Assembly: GCA_013821525.1 (NCBI GenBank)
Contig: JACDGR010000009.1
Location: forward strand, 1-24,272
DNA length: 24,272 nucleotides
Origin: Actinomycetota bacterium
GTDB taxonomy: Bacteria; Actinomycetota; Thermoleophilia; Gaiellales; Gaiellaceae
Direction of reading: 5' to 3'
Position 1 is the first letter of the stretch. Every line of letters begins with the position of its first letter. Shown here piece by piece: positions 14,232 through 21,139 of the stretch. Position numbers and translations under genes: made by a program. The notes under the pieces were generated by a model that did no database searches, had not been told where the DNA came from, and was given only the letters and a program-made list of their open reading frames with translations.

Positions 14232-14303
14232 GCCCCCGTAGCTCAGTGGATAGAGCAGTGGTTTCCTAAACCGCGTGCACAAGTTCGATTCTTGTCGGGG
14301 GCA
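14232..14303 (+). tRNA. tRNA-Arg (CCT)
   Basis: A complete 72-base cloverleaf: acceptor GCCCCCG/CGGGGGC, D-arm TAGCTCAGTGGATAGAGCA, anticodon stem GTGGT/ACCGC around TTCCTAA (anticodon CCT), T-arm with GTTCGATTC and discriminator A14303. CCA is not encoded. The 3' 42 bases lie inside the left att site of the integrated element, which has kept the gene whole. The original downstream sequence now lies after attR at 22473. Confidence 0.95.
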
Positions 14304-14305
14304 TT
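14262..14305 (+). other. attL (44-base direct repeat, inside tRNA-Arg)
   Basis: Begins TTTCCTAAACC in the anticodon loop of tRNA-Arg(CCT) and ends GGGGGCATT two bases past the discriminator. It is identical over all 44 bases to 22429-22472; the base on either side differs, which sets the limits of the core. Confidence 0.95.
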
Positions 14306-14320
14306 GAGTTTTTGTCGTTT

Positions 14321-14340
14321 GGGGCAACCGACGGGGCAAC
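14321..14340 (+). promoter_or_regulatory. Paired GGGGCAAC repeats, candidate integrase arm sites (left)
   Basis: GGGGCAAC at 14321-14328 and again at 14333-14340, starts 12 bases apart, beginning 15 bases after attL. The same octamer pair with the same 12-base period occurs near attR. Tyrosine integrases of phages such as lambda and L5 bind short paired direct repeats on both arms of attP, so these are candidate arm-type sites. Confidence 0.55.
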
Positions 14341-14350
14341 AGCGAGCGGG

Positions 14351-15433
14351 CTACCCCCGTTGTCCGTAGCGGTGTCCTTGTTGATAGTTGCGCCACACCT
14401 CGTCCATGTCGACGACGCCGAGGGCCTCACCAATGCGCTCTACCGCGCGCTGGGAGTAGCGCGGAATTATTTGGTCGCCGCCCAGAGCAATCTCCTTGTA
14501 GAACTCTTCGTCGTCCTTAAGCCCGAGGTGTTCAACGAGCGCCAAAGTTCGAGGGCGAGAAAGACCAACTCGCTGCGCAACGTCGCTTAAGCGGAGCGAC
14601 CACCTATCGAACGGATTGACCTCTCGGAACGCGAGAGCTTCCGCGTCGTCCCCGCCCTGGACGCGATGCACGGGCGGGCCCTCAGAACGCGTCAGCCGGA
14701 TTGCCACTGGGATGTGGCTATCGCCTGGATCGCTCTCAAGCTCAAGGGTGGCGACACCAGGGAAGACGACCCGCCAGTCACGCCCCTCACGAAGCGCAGC
14801 CATTGCGCGATCCAACTCCTTCTCCGTCGGCCGCTCTGCACGTCCCCATACCGCGGCTTCGAGATTCAATAGGGGGCGCAGGCGCGCTCTAGCCTGGACG
14901 CCTTGCCGCTTTTTGGGCGCTACGAGCGCGCGGACGGCGACGATCTCCGCGTCGAGCGCTTCGGCGAGGGACGACGGCGGCTCGGCGGAGACAGGAAGCG
15001 CACGCATTGGCAAGTAGTCCGTTAGCTGCTCGTCGAACACGCGATGCAACAAAGCGCCAAAAATGGTCACGGCGCTCTGCACCTTGATGTAGAGGAGAGG
15101 CTCGTCGCTCTCAATTAGGTGATGCGTTGCAGCGTCTCGGTCGGCCTCCAGCGCTTGAAGCGAGATCCGCTCCTCAAGAGACAAGATGCCCAGCTGGTCG
15201 GTGGCGACGTTGAGGCACTTCTTGAACCCGTAGGTGTAGTCCTCTCCCTTCTCTCGAATCTTTCCGGTCTGCTCGTAGATGGCCGACTTCAGCAACAGCT
15301 CCAGCGCGCGCTGCGCGAAGATAATGCTTGCCTCTAGACGCGATGGGCCAACTGCACGGTTGAAATGATCAACCGCGAGAATGATCGAGTCGAGTGCCGC
15401 GTCCTGGAGTAGAACGGCTTCGCGCTTGCGCAT
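14351..15433 (-). CDS. DUF3644-like protein with HEPN-type motif, candidate RNase toxin/defence effector
   Basis: 360 residues, cytoplasmic. The N-terminal ~140 residues are helical (LEASIIFAQRALELLLKSAIYEQTGKIR) and resemble DUF3644 proteins, with R99-x4-H104 in EADRDAATHHLIE, the Rx4-6H signature of HEPN ribonucleases. A variable middle is followed by a C-terminal winged-helix-like part (SLRLSDVAQRVGLSRPRTLALVEHLGL, then IIPRYSQRAVERI) seen in other DUF3644-type proteins. HEPN proteins are frequent in abortive-infection and toxin-antitoxin systems, and the neighbouring R-M genes support a defence role. RNase activity and target are inferred. It starts at an ATG with TAGCGT six bases upstream. 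Confidence 0.72.
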   Translation of the reverse strand: MRKREAVLLQDAALDSIILAVDHFNRAVGPSRLEASIIFAQRALELLLKSAIYEQTGKIREKGEDYTYGFKKCLNVATDQLGILSLEERISLQALEADRDAATHHLIESDEPLLYIKVQSAVTIFGALLHRVFDEQLTDYLPMRALPVSAEPPSSLAEALDAEIVAVRALVAPKKRQGVQARARLRPLLNLEAAVWGRAERPTEKELDRAMAALREGRDWRVVFPGVATLELESDPGDSHIPVAIRLTRSEGPPVHRVQGGDDAEALAFREVNPFDRWSLRLSDVAQRVGLSRPRTLALVEHLGLKDDEEFYKEIALGGDQIIPRYSQRAVERIGEALGVVDMDEVWRNYQQGHRYGQRG

Positions 15434-15439
15434 GACATC

Positions 15440-15445
15440 ACGCTA
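15440..15445 (-). promoter_or_regulatory. -10 box of DUF3644-like gene (leaderless)
   Basis: TAGCGT on the minus strand, six bases before the ATG at 15433, so the gene can be transcribed independently of the R-M genes. Confidence 0.55.
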
Positions 15446-15499
15446 CGACAACAGCGTGACGGCAGGGCTTAGACGCGCCTGTGCAAGCGCTGTCCTCGC

Positions 15500-15726
15500 C
15501 TAGAGAAAGGCGGCAACCGACGCCGCTTGTAGCTCCTTGAGCGTTCTACCGGCCGCGTCCTTCCATTCGACTCGACCATTCGCCGCCCGACCCAATAGCG
15601 CGCGTTGCTGTGGCGTGCCCGAGGCCACATCAGCCCGATGCCCGTCCAGCTCGACTTCTCGATGAGCCACAGCCCTTCTGCCGTGCCGTCGACGAGGAAG
15701 AGTCGAATCGAAACGCCGCGCGCCAT
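15500..15726 (-). pseudogene. Deletion scar of a GIY-YIG/DUF4357 nuclease-like gene
   Basis: From the ATG at 15726 the minus strand encodes VSIRLFLVDGTAEGLWLIEK then SSWTGIGLMWPRA, the usual N-terminus of GIY-YIG proteins with a DUF4357 tail. At about 15610 the match jumps to a different frame that encodes ALLGRAANGRVEWKDAAGRT and LKELQAA up to the TAG at 15500, the usual C-terminus of the same proteins. The whole GIY-YIG catalytic domain, some 200 residues, is missing between the two, and the frame is shifted. So one deletion joined the two ends of a former gene. No active product is expected. Confidence 0.7.
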
Positions 15727-15797
15727 CCATCTGATTTATCACGTTGGGCTGGCCCCGTGGAAGGAGCACGAGAGGCGGACTCGTACTTTGAGTGAGG

Positions 15798-16739
15798 ATG
15801 CCGCGCCCGCCTCAGACTTGGACGCACGCCGAATTGGAGCGCGAAGCGGCGCACGCAAAGACCCTCTTCGTTGCCGAGCGCCTCGCTGCACTCAAGGCGG
15901 AGACGTTGTTGTATGAGGCCTCGATCAAGAAGCACTCTGAACCAATCGGCGCTCTGCTCAAAGCGACGAAGAACCTCACCGCGGTCACAGGCGATTCACT
16001 GAAGAATCGGAAGCAGCTCGACGCGTTGCGCTACACGCTCGCGCCCATCGTGTCGCTCGACGACCTCGACACCCTGACCGATAGCTGTTTCAAACAGTGG
16101 GTCGACCAGACGACTGAGCGAGGAACGAAGCCGACGGACGCAGCCTTTAAGACTGCCGCAAAATTCTTTAGCCCGCGTGTCGACCGCTCGAAAGCACCCT
16201 GGCTTATCAGCGGCGCGCCTGCGACCCAGCCCGAGATCGAAGCGTTCATCCGCACGACCGCTTCTGTGCGCGCGATGGGTGATGTGCAGACCGCGCGGCG
16301 GATGGAGCGCTCGAAGATCCAAGAGGATGCGATCCGCGCGGCGTGTGCTGCGGCGCGCTACACGCCCGTAACACCTCCAGGCGAGCTGACGAACCCGATC
16401 AAGCAAATGCCCCCCGGCTCGTATGCAACGAAGAGCCGCAAACTCGCCATGACGAACATGGATATCGCGGTTCGCATGAAGGACAACCACGGGACGGGAT
16501 TGCTCTTCTTGGCGATAGAAGCGAAGGTGAGTAACTCCTCGCTCAACTCGCGCAAGCGTCTCAACGACGTAGCCCGCAAACGCGAGCGGTGGGACGCAAG
16601 CGGCCAGCTCTACCAGTTCCGCACGGCTGCTGTCATCGCAGGCGTCTTCAGCATCCCGAGGCTGATCGAGGCCCAGGAGGCGGGCGTTTTCATCTTCTGG
16701 GAGCACCGCCTTCAAGACCTGACGGCTTTCCTCCGGTAG
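15798..16739 (+). CDS. XamI-family type II restriction endonuclease
   Basis: 313 residues from the ATG at 15798; a GTG at 15792 is the alternative, and TACTTT at 15784-15789 fits a leaderless mRNA starting near the ATG. The C-terminal half matches the XamI family: TNMDIAVRM, then LAIEAKVSNSSLNSRKRLND, then AAVIAGVFSIPRLIEAQEAGV and FIFWEH at the end. D222, E241 and K243 form a PD-(D/E)xK-type site. XamI and SalI cut GTCGAC, so that is the predicted target; the site occurs within the element (for example in this gene) and often in the flanks. The methyltransferase follows after 39 bases. Confidence 0.85.
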   Translation: MPRPPQTWTHAELEREAAHAKTLFVAERLAALKAETLLYEASIKKHSEPIGALLKATKNLTAVTGDSLKNRKQLDALRYTLAPIVSLDDLDTLTDSCFKQWVDQTTERGTKPTDAAFKTAAKFFSPRVDRSKAPWLISGAPATQPEIEAFIRTTASVRAMGDVQTARRMERSKIQEDAIRAACAAARYTPVTPPGELTNPIKQMPPGSYATKSRKLAMTNMDIAVRMKDNHGTGLLFLAIEAKVSNSSLNSRKRLNDVARKRERWDASGQLYQFRTAAVIAGVFSIPRLIEAQEAGVFIFWEHRLQDLTAFLR

Positions 16740-16765
16740 ATCCGAGCGGCGTCCTCGGCGGGCGA

Positions 16766-16771
16766 TAGCCT
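16766..16771 (+). promoter_or_regulatory. -10 box of the methyltransferase gene
   Basis: TAGCCT lies seven bases before the ATG at 16779 and 26 bases after the endonuclease stop. A separate promoter would let the protecting methyltransferase be made without the nuclease. Confidence 0.5.
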
Positions 16772-16778
16772 GCTCAAA

Positions 16779-18404
16779 ATGCGGACGCCGGAACAGATCG
16801 CGGACTCCCTCGCGGAGAAAGCCCGTATGCGTGCGGATTCAGGCGCCGCCGAAGACCTCCGGGCGGCGTTCGAGGACGTCCTCAAGACGCTCCGAGTGCC
16901 GCCCGCCGAACGCGAGGTGTGGCTCAACGGGCGTGACGTAATCGGGACGGCCTACGAGCGACTGCTTACCGGCGAACAGAGGCGCAACACCGGGCAGTTC
17001 TACACTCCATTCTGGGCGGGCGAGGTCATGGCCGAGTGGCTCCTCACCGACTCTCCCGACCTTCTGCTCGACGCCGGGTGCGGATCGGGCGCGCTGCTCA
17101 TCCCCGCCGCGCGAAGCAGGCGCCGAGGTGCAACGCGGCTACTTGGGATCGATCGTGATCCACTCGCCGTTTTGATGGCGAAGCGGAACGCACGGCTTCG
17201 CAACTTCGGAGCCGCCGACTTCCGCACCGGACATTTCTTGCTCGACGATCTCGAAGAACGTCCGCAAGCAGTGATCTGCAATCCGCCCTACAGCCGCCAC
17301 CACGCGGTGCCAGCCGCCGAGAAGGCGGCAATCCACAACGGACTAACGGAGCGGCTCGGCGTGAGATTCAACCGACTCGCGGCTTTGCACGCGCTCTTCC
17401 TGCTGCGCGCGCTCGAAGTAAGCGCAGACGATGCGCGGCTTGCATTCATCACTCCTTCCGACTGGCTCGACGTAGGTTATGGACGAGAGATCAAGCGCTA
17501 CTTACTCGACCACGCGCGCATCGAAGCGGTGATCCTGCTCGACGGAGACCAACTCTTCTTTGGCGAGTCGGTGCTCACGACCGCGGCGATCACCCTGATC
17601 CAAAAAGGCAAGCCGACAAAGGTGGCAACTCCTATCCTCCGCTTGCGCGCACCCCTCCCGCCGCCTACAGAGGTGCTGGCCTCGATTGCCGACCGAACTC
17701 ACGTCGGCGCGAAGCGCGTCCGACTCTCGGAAAGTTCGAAGTGGAGCCGTCCAGCGTTCCGCCGTCCGCACGGCGTCGAGCTGCGTGAGGTGGCGCGCAT
17801 CCGCCGAGGGATAGCTACCGGCTGCAACGAGTTCTTTGTCATCAGCGAAGCGGCGCGGAAGAAGCGCCGACTACAGCCCGACGAGCTACGCCCCTGCGCG
17901 ACTTCACCGAGAGCATTCGCCGGAAATGCGCTCACGGAGGAGGTCATCCGCTCACTCGACGACGAAGCGCCACGCTGGGTGCTCGACGTGCGCGATCCGT
18001 CAGCCGAGCACGCCAACACGAATCTCGGTCGCTACCTACGGTGGGGAAAGAGAACGAAGAAGGCGCACCGCGGGTATCTCGCTACACATCGGCGCCCGTG
18101 GTATGCGCTCGAAGTGCGAGGAGAATCGCCAATCCTGTTCTCATACTTCAACCGCGACAGACCGCGCTTCGTGCGTAATCACATCGCGGCGGTGCCGCTC
18201 AACACTTGGTTGATCGTGGAACCGCTTCCAGGTGTGGATGCAGGCACGCTCTACGACGCTCTCACGAGCGAACCCGTAATGCAGCAGCTTGCGAAAGGTG
18301 CGCGAGTCTATGGCGGCGGTCTCTGGAAGCTTGAACCATCTGAGCTTGCGCAGGTCGTCGTCCCTACGAGCGTGAAGCTCGGCCCTCAGCCTCACTCTCT
18401 CTAG
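16779..18404 (+). CDS. N6-adenine DNA methyltransferase of the XamI/SalI-like R-M system
   Basis: 541 residues, gamma-type amino-methyltransferase. An N-terminal helical part containing GQFYTPFWAGEVMAEWLL (the usual TPxxV-like entry) leads to motif I DAGCGSG (D98), IDRDPLAV near 125 and the catalytic N168-P-P-Y171. The C-terminal ~250 residues form the target-recognition part, with the GIATGCNEFFVI and HIAAVPLNTWLIVEP segments typical of Eco57I/TaqI-like enzymes. It modifies adenine in S-adenosylmethionine-dependent fashion, protecting the same site its partner cuts, GTCGAC if the assignment is right. Its 3' end overlaps the convergent 187-residue gene by 41 bases. Confidence 0.88.
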   Translation: MRTPEQIADSLAEKARMRADSGAAEDLRAAFEDVLKTLRVPPAEREVWLNGRDVIGTAYERLLTGEQRRNTGQFYTPFWAGEVMAEWLLTDSPDLLLDAGCGSGALLIPAARSRRRGATRLLGIDRDPLAVLMAKRNARLRNFGAADFRTGHFLLDDLEERPQAVICNPPYSRHHAVPAAEKAAIHNGLTERLGVRFNRLAALHALFLLRALEVSADDARLAFITPSDWLDVGYGREIKRYLLDHARIEAVILLDGDQLFFGESVLTTAAITLIQKGKPTKVATPILRLRAPLPPPTEVLASIADRTHVGAKRVRLSESSKWSRPAFRRPHGVELREVARIRRGIATGCNEFFVISEAARKKRRLQPDELRPCATSPRAFAGNALTEEVIRSLDDEAPRWVLDVRDPSAEHANTNLGRYLRWGKRTKKAHRGYLATHRRPWYALEVRGESPILFSYFNRDRPRFVRNHIAAVPLNTWLIVEPLPGVDAGTLYDALTSEPVMQQLAKGARVYGGGLWKLEPSELAQVVVPTSVKLGPQPHSL

Positions 18405-18927
18405 TCGCTTCCGCTACAGCGTCGTCAGCCCACGGAACGCTGCGACCGAGAGGCGCAAGTGTCGGACACTCCTCGCTTGCTTCGCTGTCGCTTCGCCGCT
18501 CGTCCGCGTCCGAGCGCGCCTCCCGCGACTTCCGCCGCAGCTCCACCCCCTGGAGACCAATACCCACGCGCATCGCAGCGAGCACGCCAAAGCCGAGCAC
18601 TACGGCTAGACCGCGTTCAGTGAGTCGACCTTCCTCGACAAACCTACAAAGACTGGACGACGCAGCAAGGCTGCCGATGAATACTTCGTCTTCAGCGACT
18701 TCCCGTGCGGCGCGCATGATCGCGTTCGAAGCCGCCGTCTTGCCCGTCGCCGCCCACCCATCAAACGACGCGCATCCGGCCAACGCTGCCTGACGAGCAG
18801 CCGCCTTCGGACTTAGGAACACCGCCCACTCATCGAGCAGCCCTGTCACGTCTGCGAGATCCCGGCCATGCCGCCCCAGGAGCCTCGACGCCGCCTCGGG
18901 AAGCATCACCACAAGTTCAACTGCCAT
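18364..18927 (-). CDS. Uncharacterised 187-residue protein downstream of rep
   Basis: No family is recognised. The N-terminal ~70 residues are helical and Leu/Ala-rich (PEAASRLLGRHGRDLADVTG); FDGWAATGKTAASNAIMRAA is mildly P-loop-like but lacks the full GxxxxGK[ST] motif. GLAVVLGFGVLAAMRVGIGL near residues 105-124 is hydrophobic enough for a membrane helix, followed by a highly charged tail rich in Arg, Glu, Asp and Ser. It starts 45 bases after the rep stop on the same strand, so it is probably co-transcribed with rep. Candidates include replication control, membrane anchoring of Rep, or element maintenance. It overlaps the methyltransferase end by 41 bases. Confidence 0.6.
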   Translation of the reverse strand: MAVELVVMLPEAASRLLGRHGRDLADVTGLLDEWAVFLSPKAAARQAALAGCASFDGWAATGKTAASNAIMRAAREVAEDEVFIGSLAASSSLCRFVEEGRLTERGLAVVLGFGVLAAMRVGIGLQGVELRRKSREARSDADERRSDSEASEECPTLAPLGRSVPWADDAVAEATRESEAEGRASRS

Positions 18928-18972
18928 ACATCGAAGATCGCACGGCCTGCGAGAGCGGGCGCAGTTTTCGCA

Positions 18973-20067
18973 CTATGCCCCTCGCTCCGACCACCGCGGC
19001 AGAGTTGTCTCATCCCCGACAGTCATCATCCACTCCGCGTCGCCGCTCTGATTAATCTGGATCATCGCCCAAGGGCCGCGATCTTTCGGCGGTGGATCAT
19101 TCGGGCCACGCTTCTTCTTTCGAATTCCTTTGTCTTCCTCGATCTTGCGAAGACCGCCTTCGAGCCACTTCGCACTCGTCCGCACGGGATGTGCCCGCAG
19201 CGAGCCGCGAGCACGCAGCTCTTCGGCGACACGGCTCGCCTTGGCGGTGTAGGAAGCCATCTTCCCGGCGTAGGAAGCCATTGACATGGCTGCATCACCG
19301 TCGTTGCGGACGAGCGTGATGTAGCTCACCCGGCCAAACCCTGCCGACACCGCCATCTGTCGAAGACGCGCGTGGGCGATGTAGCGACCTGTCATCAGAA
19401 CGTGCATATGGATTCGCCCTGTCCGGCCACCAAGCTCGATCACGGCTGCGTATTGATCGAGATAGGGCTTCCGGTTCCGTCGCTTGCACGCCTTCAACCA
19501 ATCGTCCCAGGTCTTCTGCCAGTCGGCCTGCTGCGCTTCAGTCCGAAGCAACTTCGGCTTTTCGGGGCGTCGGGGTGCTGGCTCACCGCGCCGCAAGGCT
19601 GTAGCCAGCCTCCCCCATGCTTGCGCCAGCTCTTGGGCCGAGATGTCCTCGTTCTCGACAGTCAGCGTCAAGAACCGCACCCGTTCATCCCGCGCCCACG
19701 CGGCTTCGATACCCAAGCGGAACAACTCGCGGGCTGCGTGCCACTTCCGGCGATTGCACTTTTCGCACGACCACGAGAGGCAAGGCAACGCGAACGCCTT
19801 GCCCGTCTCAATGCTCGCCAGAAAACGGCGGCTGGTGTCGCAAAACGTCGGCTTGGCGGTGGCGACAGCTTGCTCACACCAGTCTCTGTTCGGACCAACG
19901 AGGAACGCTCCCTCGAAAGTCTTGAGCGGAAAGCCGAGATCCTCCCATTCGACCCCCCACTCGTCTTCCTCGAACGCGAGCGCATCTCCGGGAATGATCA
20001 GCTCCCCATCAACCAGTGTCCCGCTCGCTTCGGAATCGGGTGTGCGCCGGGTGCGATTAGCCTCCAT
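18973..20067 (-). CDS. HUH-type rolling-circle replication initiator (Rep)
   Basis: 364 residues from the ATG at 20067, chosen because GAGGGG lies eight bases upstream; the frame is open to 20367 but that extension is Arg-rich and crosses palindromes. A cysteine knuckle C96, C101, C104 (CLSWSCEKCNRRKW) precedes motif 1 FLTLTV (132-137), the metal-binding H220-M-H222 in GRIHMHVLM, and motif 3 with Y266 and Y273 (SYAGKMASYTAK). This order is that of plasmid and phage HUH nickases, which cut one strand at a double-strand origin and start rolling-circle replication. Its presence on an integrated element suggests the excised circle can replicate. Confidence 0.8.
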   Translation of the reverse strand: MEANRTRRTPDSEASGTLVDGELIIPGDALAFEEDEWGVEWEDLGFPLKTFEGAFLVGPNRDWCEQAVATAKPTFCDTSRRFLASIETGKAFALPCLSWSCEKCNRRKWHAARELFRLGIEAAWARDERVRFLTLTVENEDISAQELAQAWGRLATALRRGEPAPRRPEKPKLLRTEAQQADWQKTWDDWLKACKRRNRKPYLDQYAAVIELGGRTGRIHMHVLMTGRYIAHARLRQMAVSAGFGRVSYITLVRNDGDAAMSMASYAGKMASYTAKASRVAEELRARGSLRAHPVRTSAKWLEGGLRKIEEDKGIRKKKRGPNDPPPKDRGPWAMIQINQSGDAEWMMTVGDETTLPRWSERGA

Positions 20068-20130
20068 CGCCCATCCCCTCAGACGGGGGTCTGTGGTCGT
20101 TGGCCTCAAAGAGGGAGAGAACAAGGGAAG

Positions 20131-20155
20131 CCGCATCCGGCTGAGCCGGATGCGG
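20131..20155. repeat. Perfect 11-bp inverted repeat upstream of rep
   Basis: The two arms are exact complements with a three-base TGA loop, 64 bases before the rep start. Candidate double-strand origin hairpin, operator or terminator of an upstream leader. Confidence 0.7.
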
Positions 20156-20372
20156 TGCGCGGTCTCCGGCGACCGCTTCGAACTCTCTGACCCGTGCGTT
20201 TTCCACTCGACGGTCATACGCCCGCCGCCACGCGCACACCGCGTTTCTGGCTTTAGCGGCATGGCCGTTACAGCCACTAGTCGAACCGCAACCAACCGGC
20301 TAGGTTCGTCACGAGGCCGGGAACGGGAAAGTGACCTAGGCATTCGGCTCGCCCCCGGCCTCATCACTTTCG

Positions 20373-20378
20373 TAGGAT
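20373..20378 (+). promoter_or_regulatory. -10 box of the 65-residue gene (leaderless)
   Basis: TAGGAT lies six bases before the ATG at 20385. It probably starts the mRNA for the 65-residue, HTH and integrase genes. Confidence 0.55.
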
Positions 20379-20384
20379 CTGCGC

Positions 20385-20582
20385 ATGACCAACGAGAATC
20401 TCGAAATCGAAGCCTTGAAGGCTCAGCGCTACACCGTTCAGAACAAGCTCAGCTCCGTCCGGGAGCGGCTCAAAGGAAACCCATCTCCCGAGAAACGTCG
20501 CCAATACGACGAGCGGAAGGCGGCCCTCACTGCCGAGCGCGAGCGTCTAAGCGCTGCGATCAAAGCCCTGAAGGCGGACTAG
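20385..20582 (+). CDS. Small coiled-coil protein, 65 residues
   Basis: Almost entirely helical and charged (IEALKAQRYTVQNKLSSVRE, then QYDERKAALTAERERLSAAI), with two heptad-patterned helices separated by KGNPSPEKR, suggesting a helical hairpin. It has no DNA-binding motif that can be named. It is the first gene of the rightward set leading to the HTH and integrase genes, 63 bases before the HTH start. Small coiled-coil proteins at this place could be accessory or regulatory, but function is unknown. Confidence 0.7.
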   Translation: MTNENLEIEALKAQRYTVQNKLSSVRERLKGNPSPEKRRQYDERKAALTAERERLSAAIKALKAD

Positions 20583-20645
20583 CCTCGGAGCGCGCGCCCC
20601 TGGCGCTTTCGAAGTCCGATATTCCCGACTAGAATCGCGCGAGGC

Positions 20646-21137
20646 GTGGGGGACTCCGAGGACACCGACGACGGCTTCGACCTGCTTGAAGAAGAATCAA
20701 TTCGTGTCTCGCTGACCGGGATCTACGACGCCTACATTCGCGCAGACCAGGCGCGGCGAGACCGGATCGCCGAGCCGAGCCCGCCTCAGCTCGAACACAC
20801 TGTCGGCACCCACGTCGTCCGTCGCCTGGACGCTGTCAGTCGGCAGGTCGGATTCGCGCTGTCGGGCCTTGCGATCGACCTACCTGCTGACCTGATCGAG
20901 CAGCTCGTCCAGCAGATCACCGAGCGTGTGCTCGCGCAGATCAACGATGCCCGGTCAAGCGAAGATTCGGACGAGTGGCTTACGACCCCCGAAGCAGCGG
21001 CGTTCCTGAAGGTCTCGAAACAGCGCCTCTACGACCTCAACACGGCGAGGACGCTACGCCCGTTCAAGGTCGGACGGAGCAACCGATACAAGCGTTCGCA
21101 GCTTGAAGCTTTCGCGCGCGGCGAAAGGACACGATAG
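20646..21137 (+). CDS. HTH (excisionase/MerR-like) DNA-binding protein
   Basis: 163 residues. The last ~50 residues are a typical excisionase-family helix-turn-helix: DEWLTTPEAAAFLKVSKQRL, then YDLNTARTLRPFKVGRSNRY and KRSQLEAFARG. The first ~110 residues, acidic at the start and then helical (LTGIYDAYIRADQARRDRIAE), are unfamiliar, so the protein is about twice the length of a simple Xis. TAGAAT at 20630-20635 lies 10 bases before the GTG start. It ends two bases before the integrase gene, so it is likely the recombination directionality factor or a regulator of int. Confidence 0.82.
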   Translation: MGDSEDTDDGFDLLEEESIRVSLTGIYDAYIRADQARRDRIAEPSPPQLEHTVGTHVVRRLDAVSRQVGFALSGLAIDLPADLIEQLVQQITERVLAQINDARSSEDSDEWLTTPEAAAFLKVSKQRLYDLNTARTLRPFKVGRSNRYKRSQLEAFARGERTR

Positions 21138-21139
21138 GG

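Larger units (their letters stand above)
20068..20384. promoter_or_regulatory. Palindrome-rich rep control region, candidate origin
   Basis: 317 bases between the divergent rep and 65-residue genes. A perfect hairpin is formed by CCGCATCCGGC (20131-20141) and GCCGGATGCGG (20145-20155) around TGA. A second, imperfect inverted repeat pairs CTAGGT-TC-GTCAC (20300-20312) with GTGACCTAG (20331-20339), and CGAACC (20282-20287) faces GGTTCG (20303-20308). Stem-loops beside a rep gene are where a rolling-circle double-strand origin or a plasmid copy-control RNA is usually found. The nick site cannot be read directly. Confidence 0.5.

Noticed and set aside
20068..20367. Upstream extension of Rep to 20367
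   Set aside because: The 100 extra residues are Arg-rich, cross two inverted repeats, and the ATG at 20067 has a good Shine-Dalgarno.
19372..20632. Long plus-strand ORFs opposite rep
   Set aside because: They are antisense to a protein with clear HUH motifs and have low-complexity Arg/Ser/Pro-rich translations.
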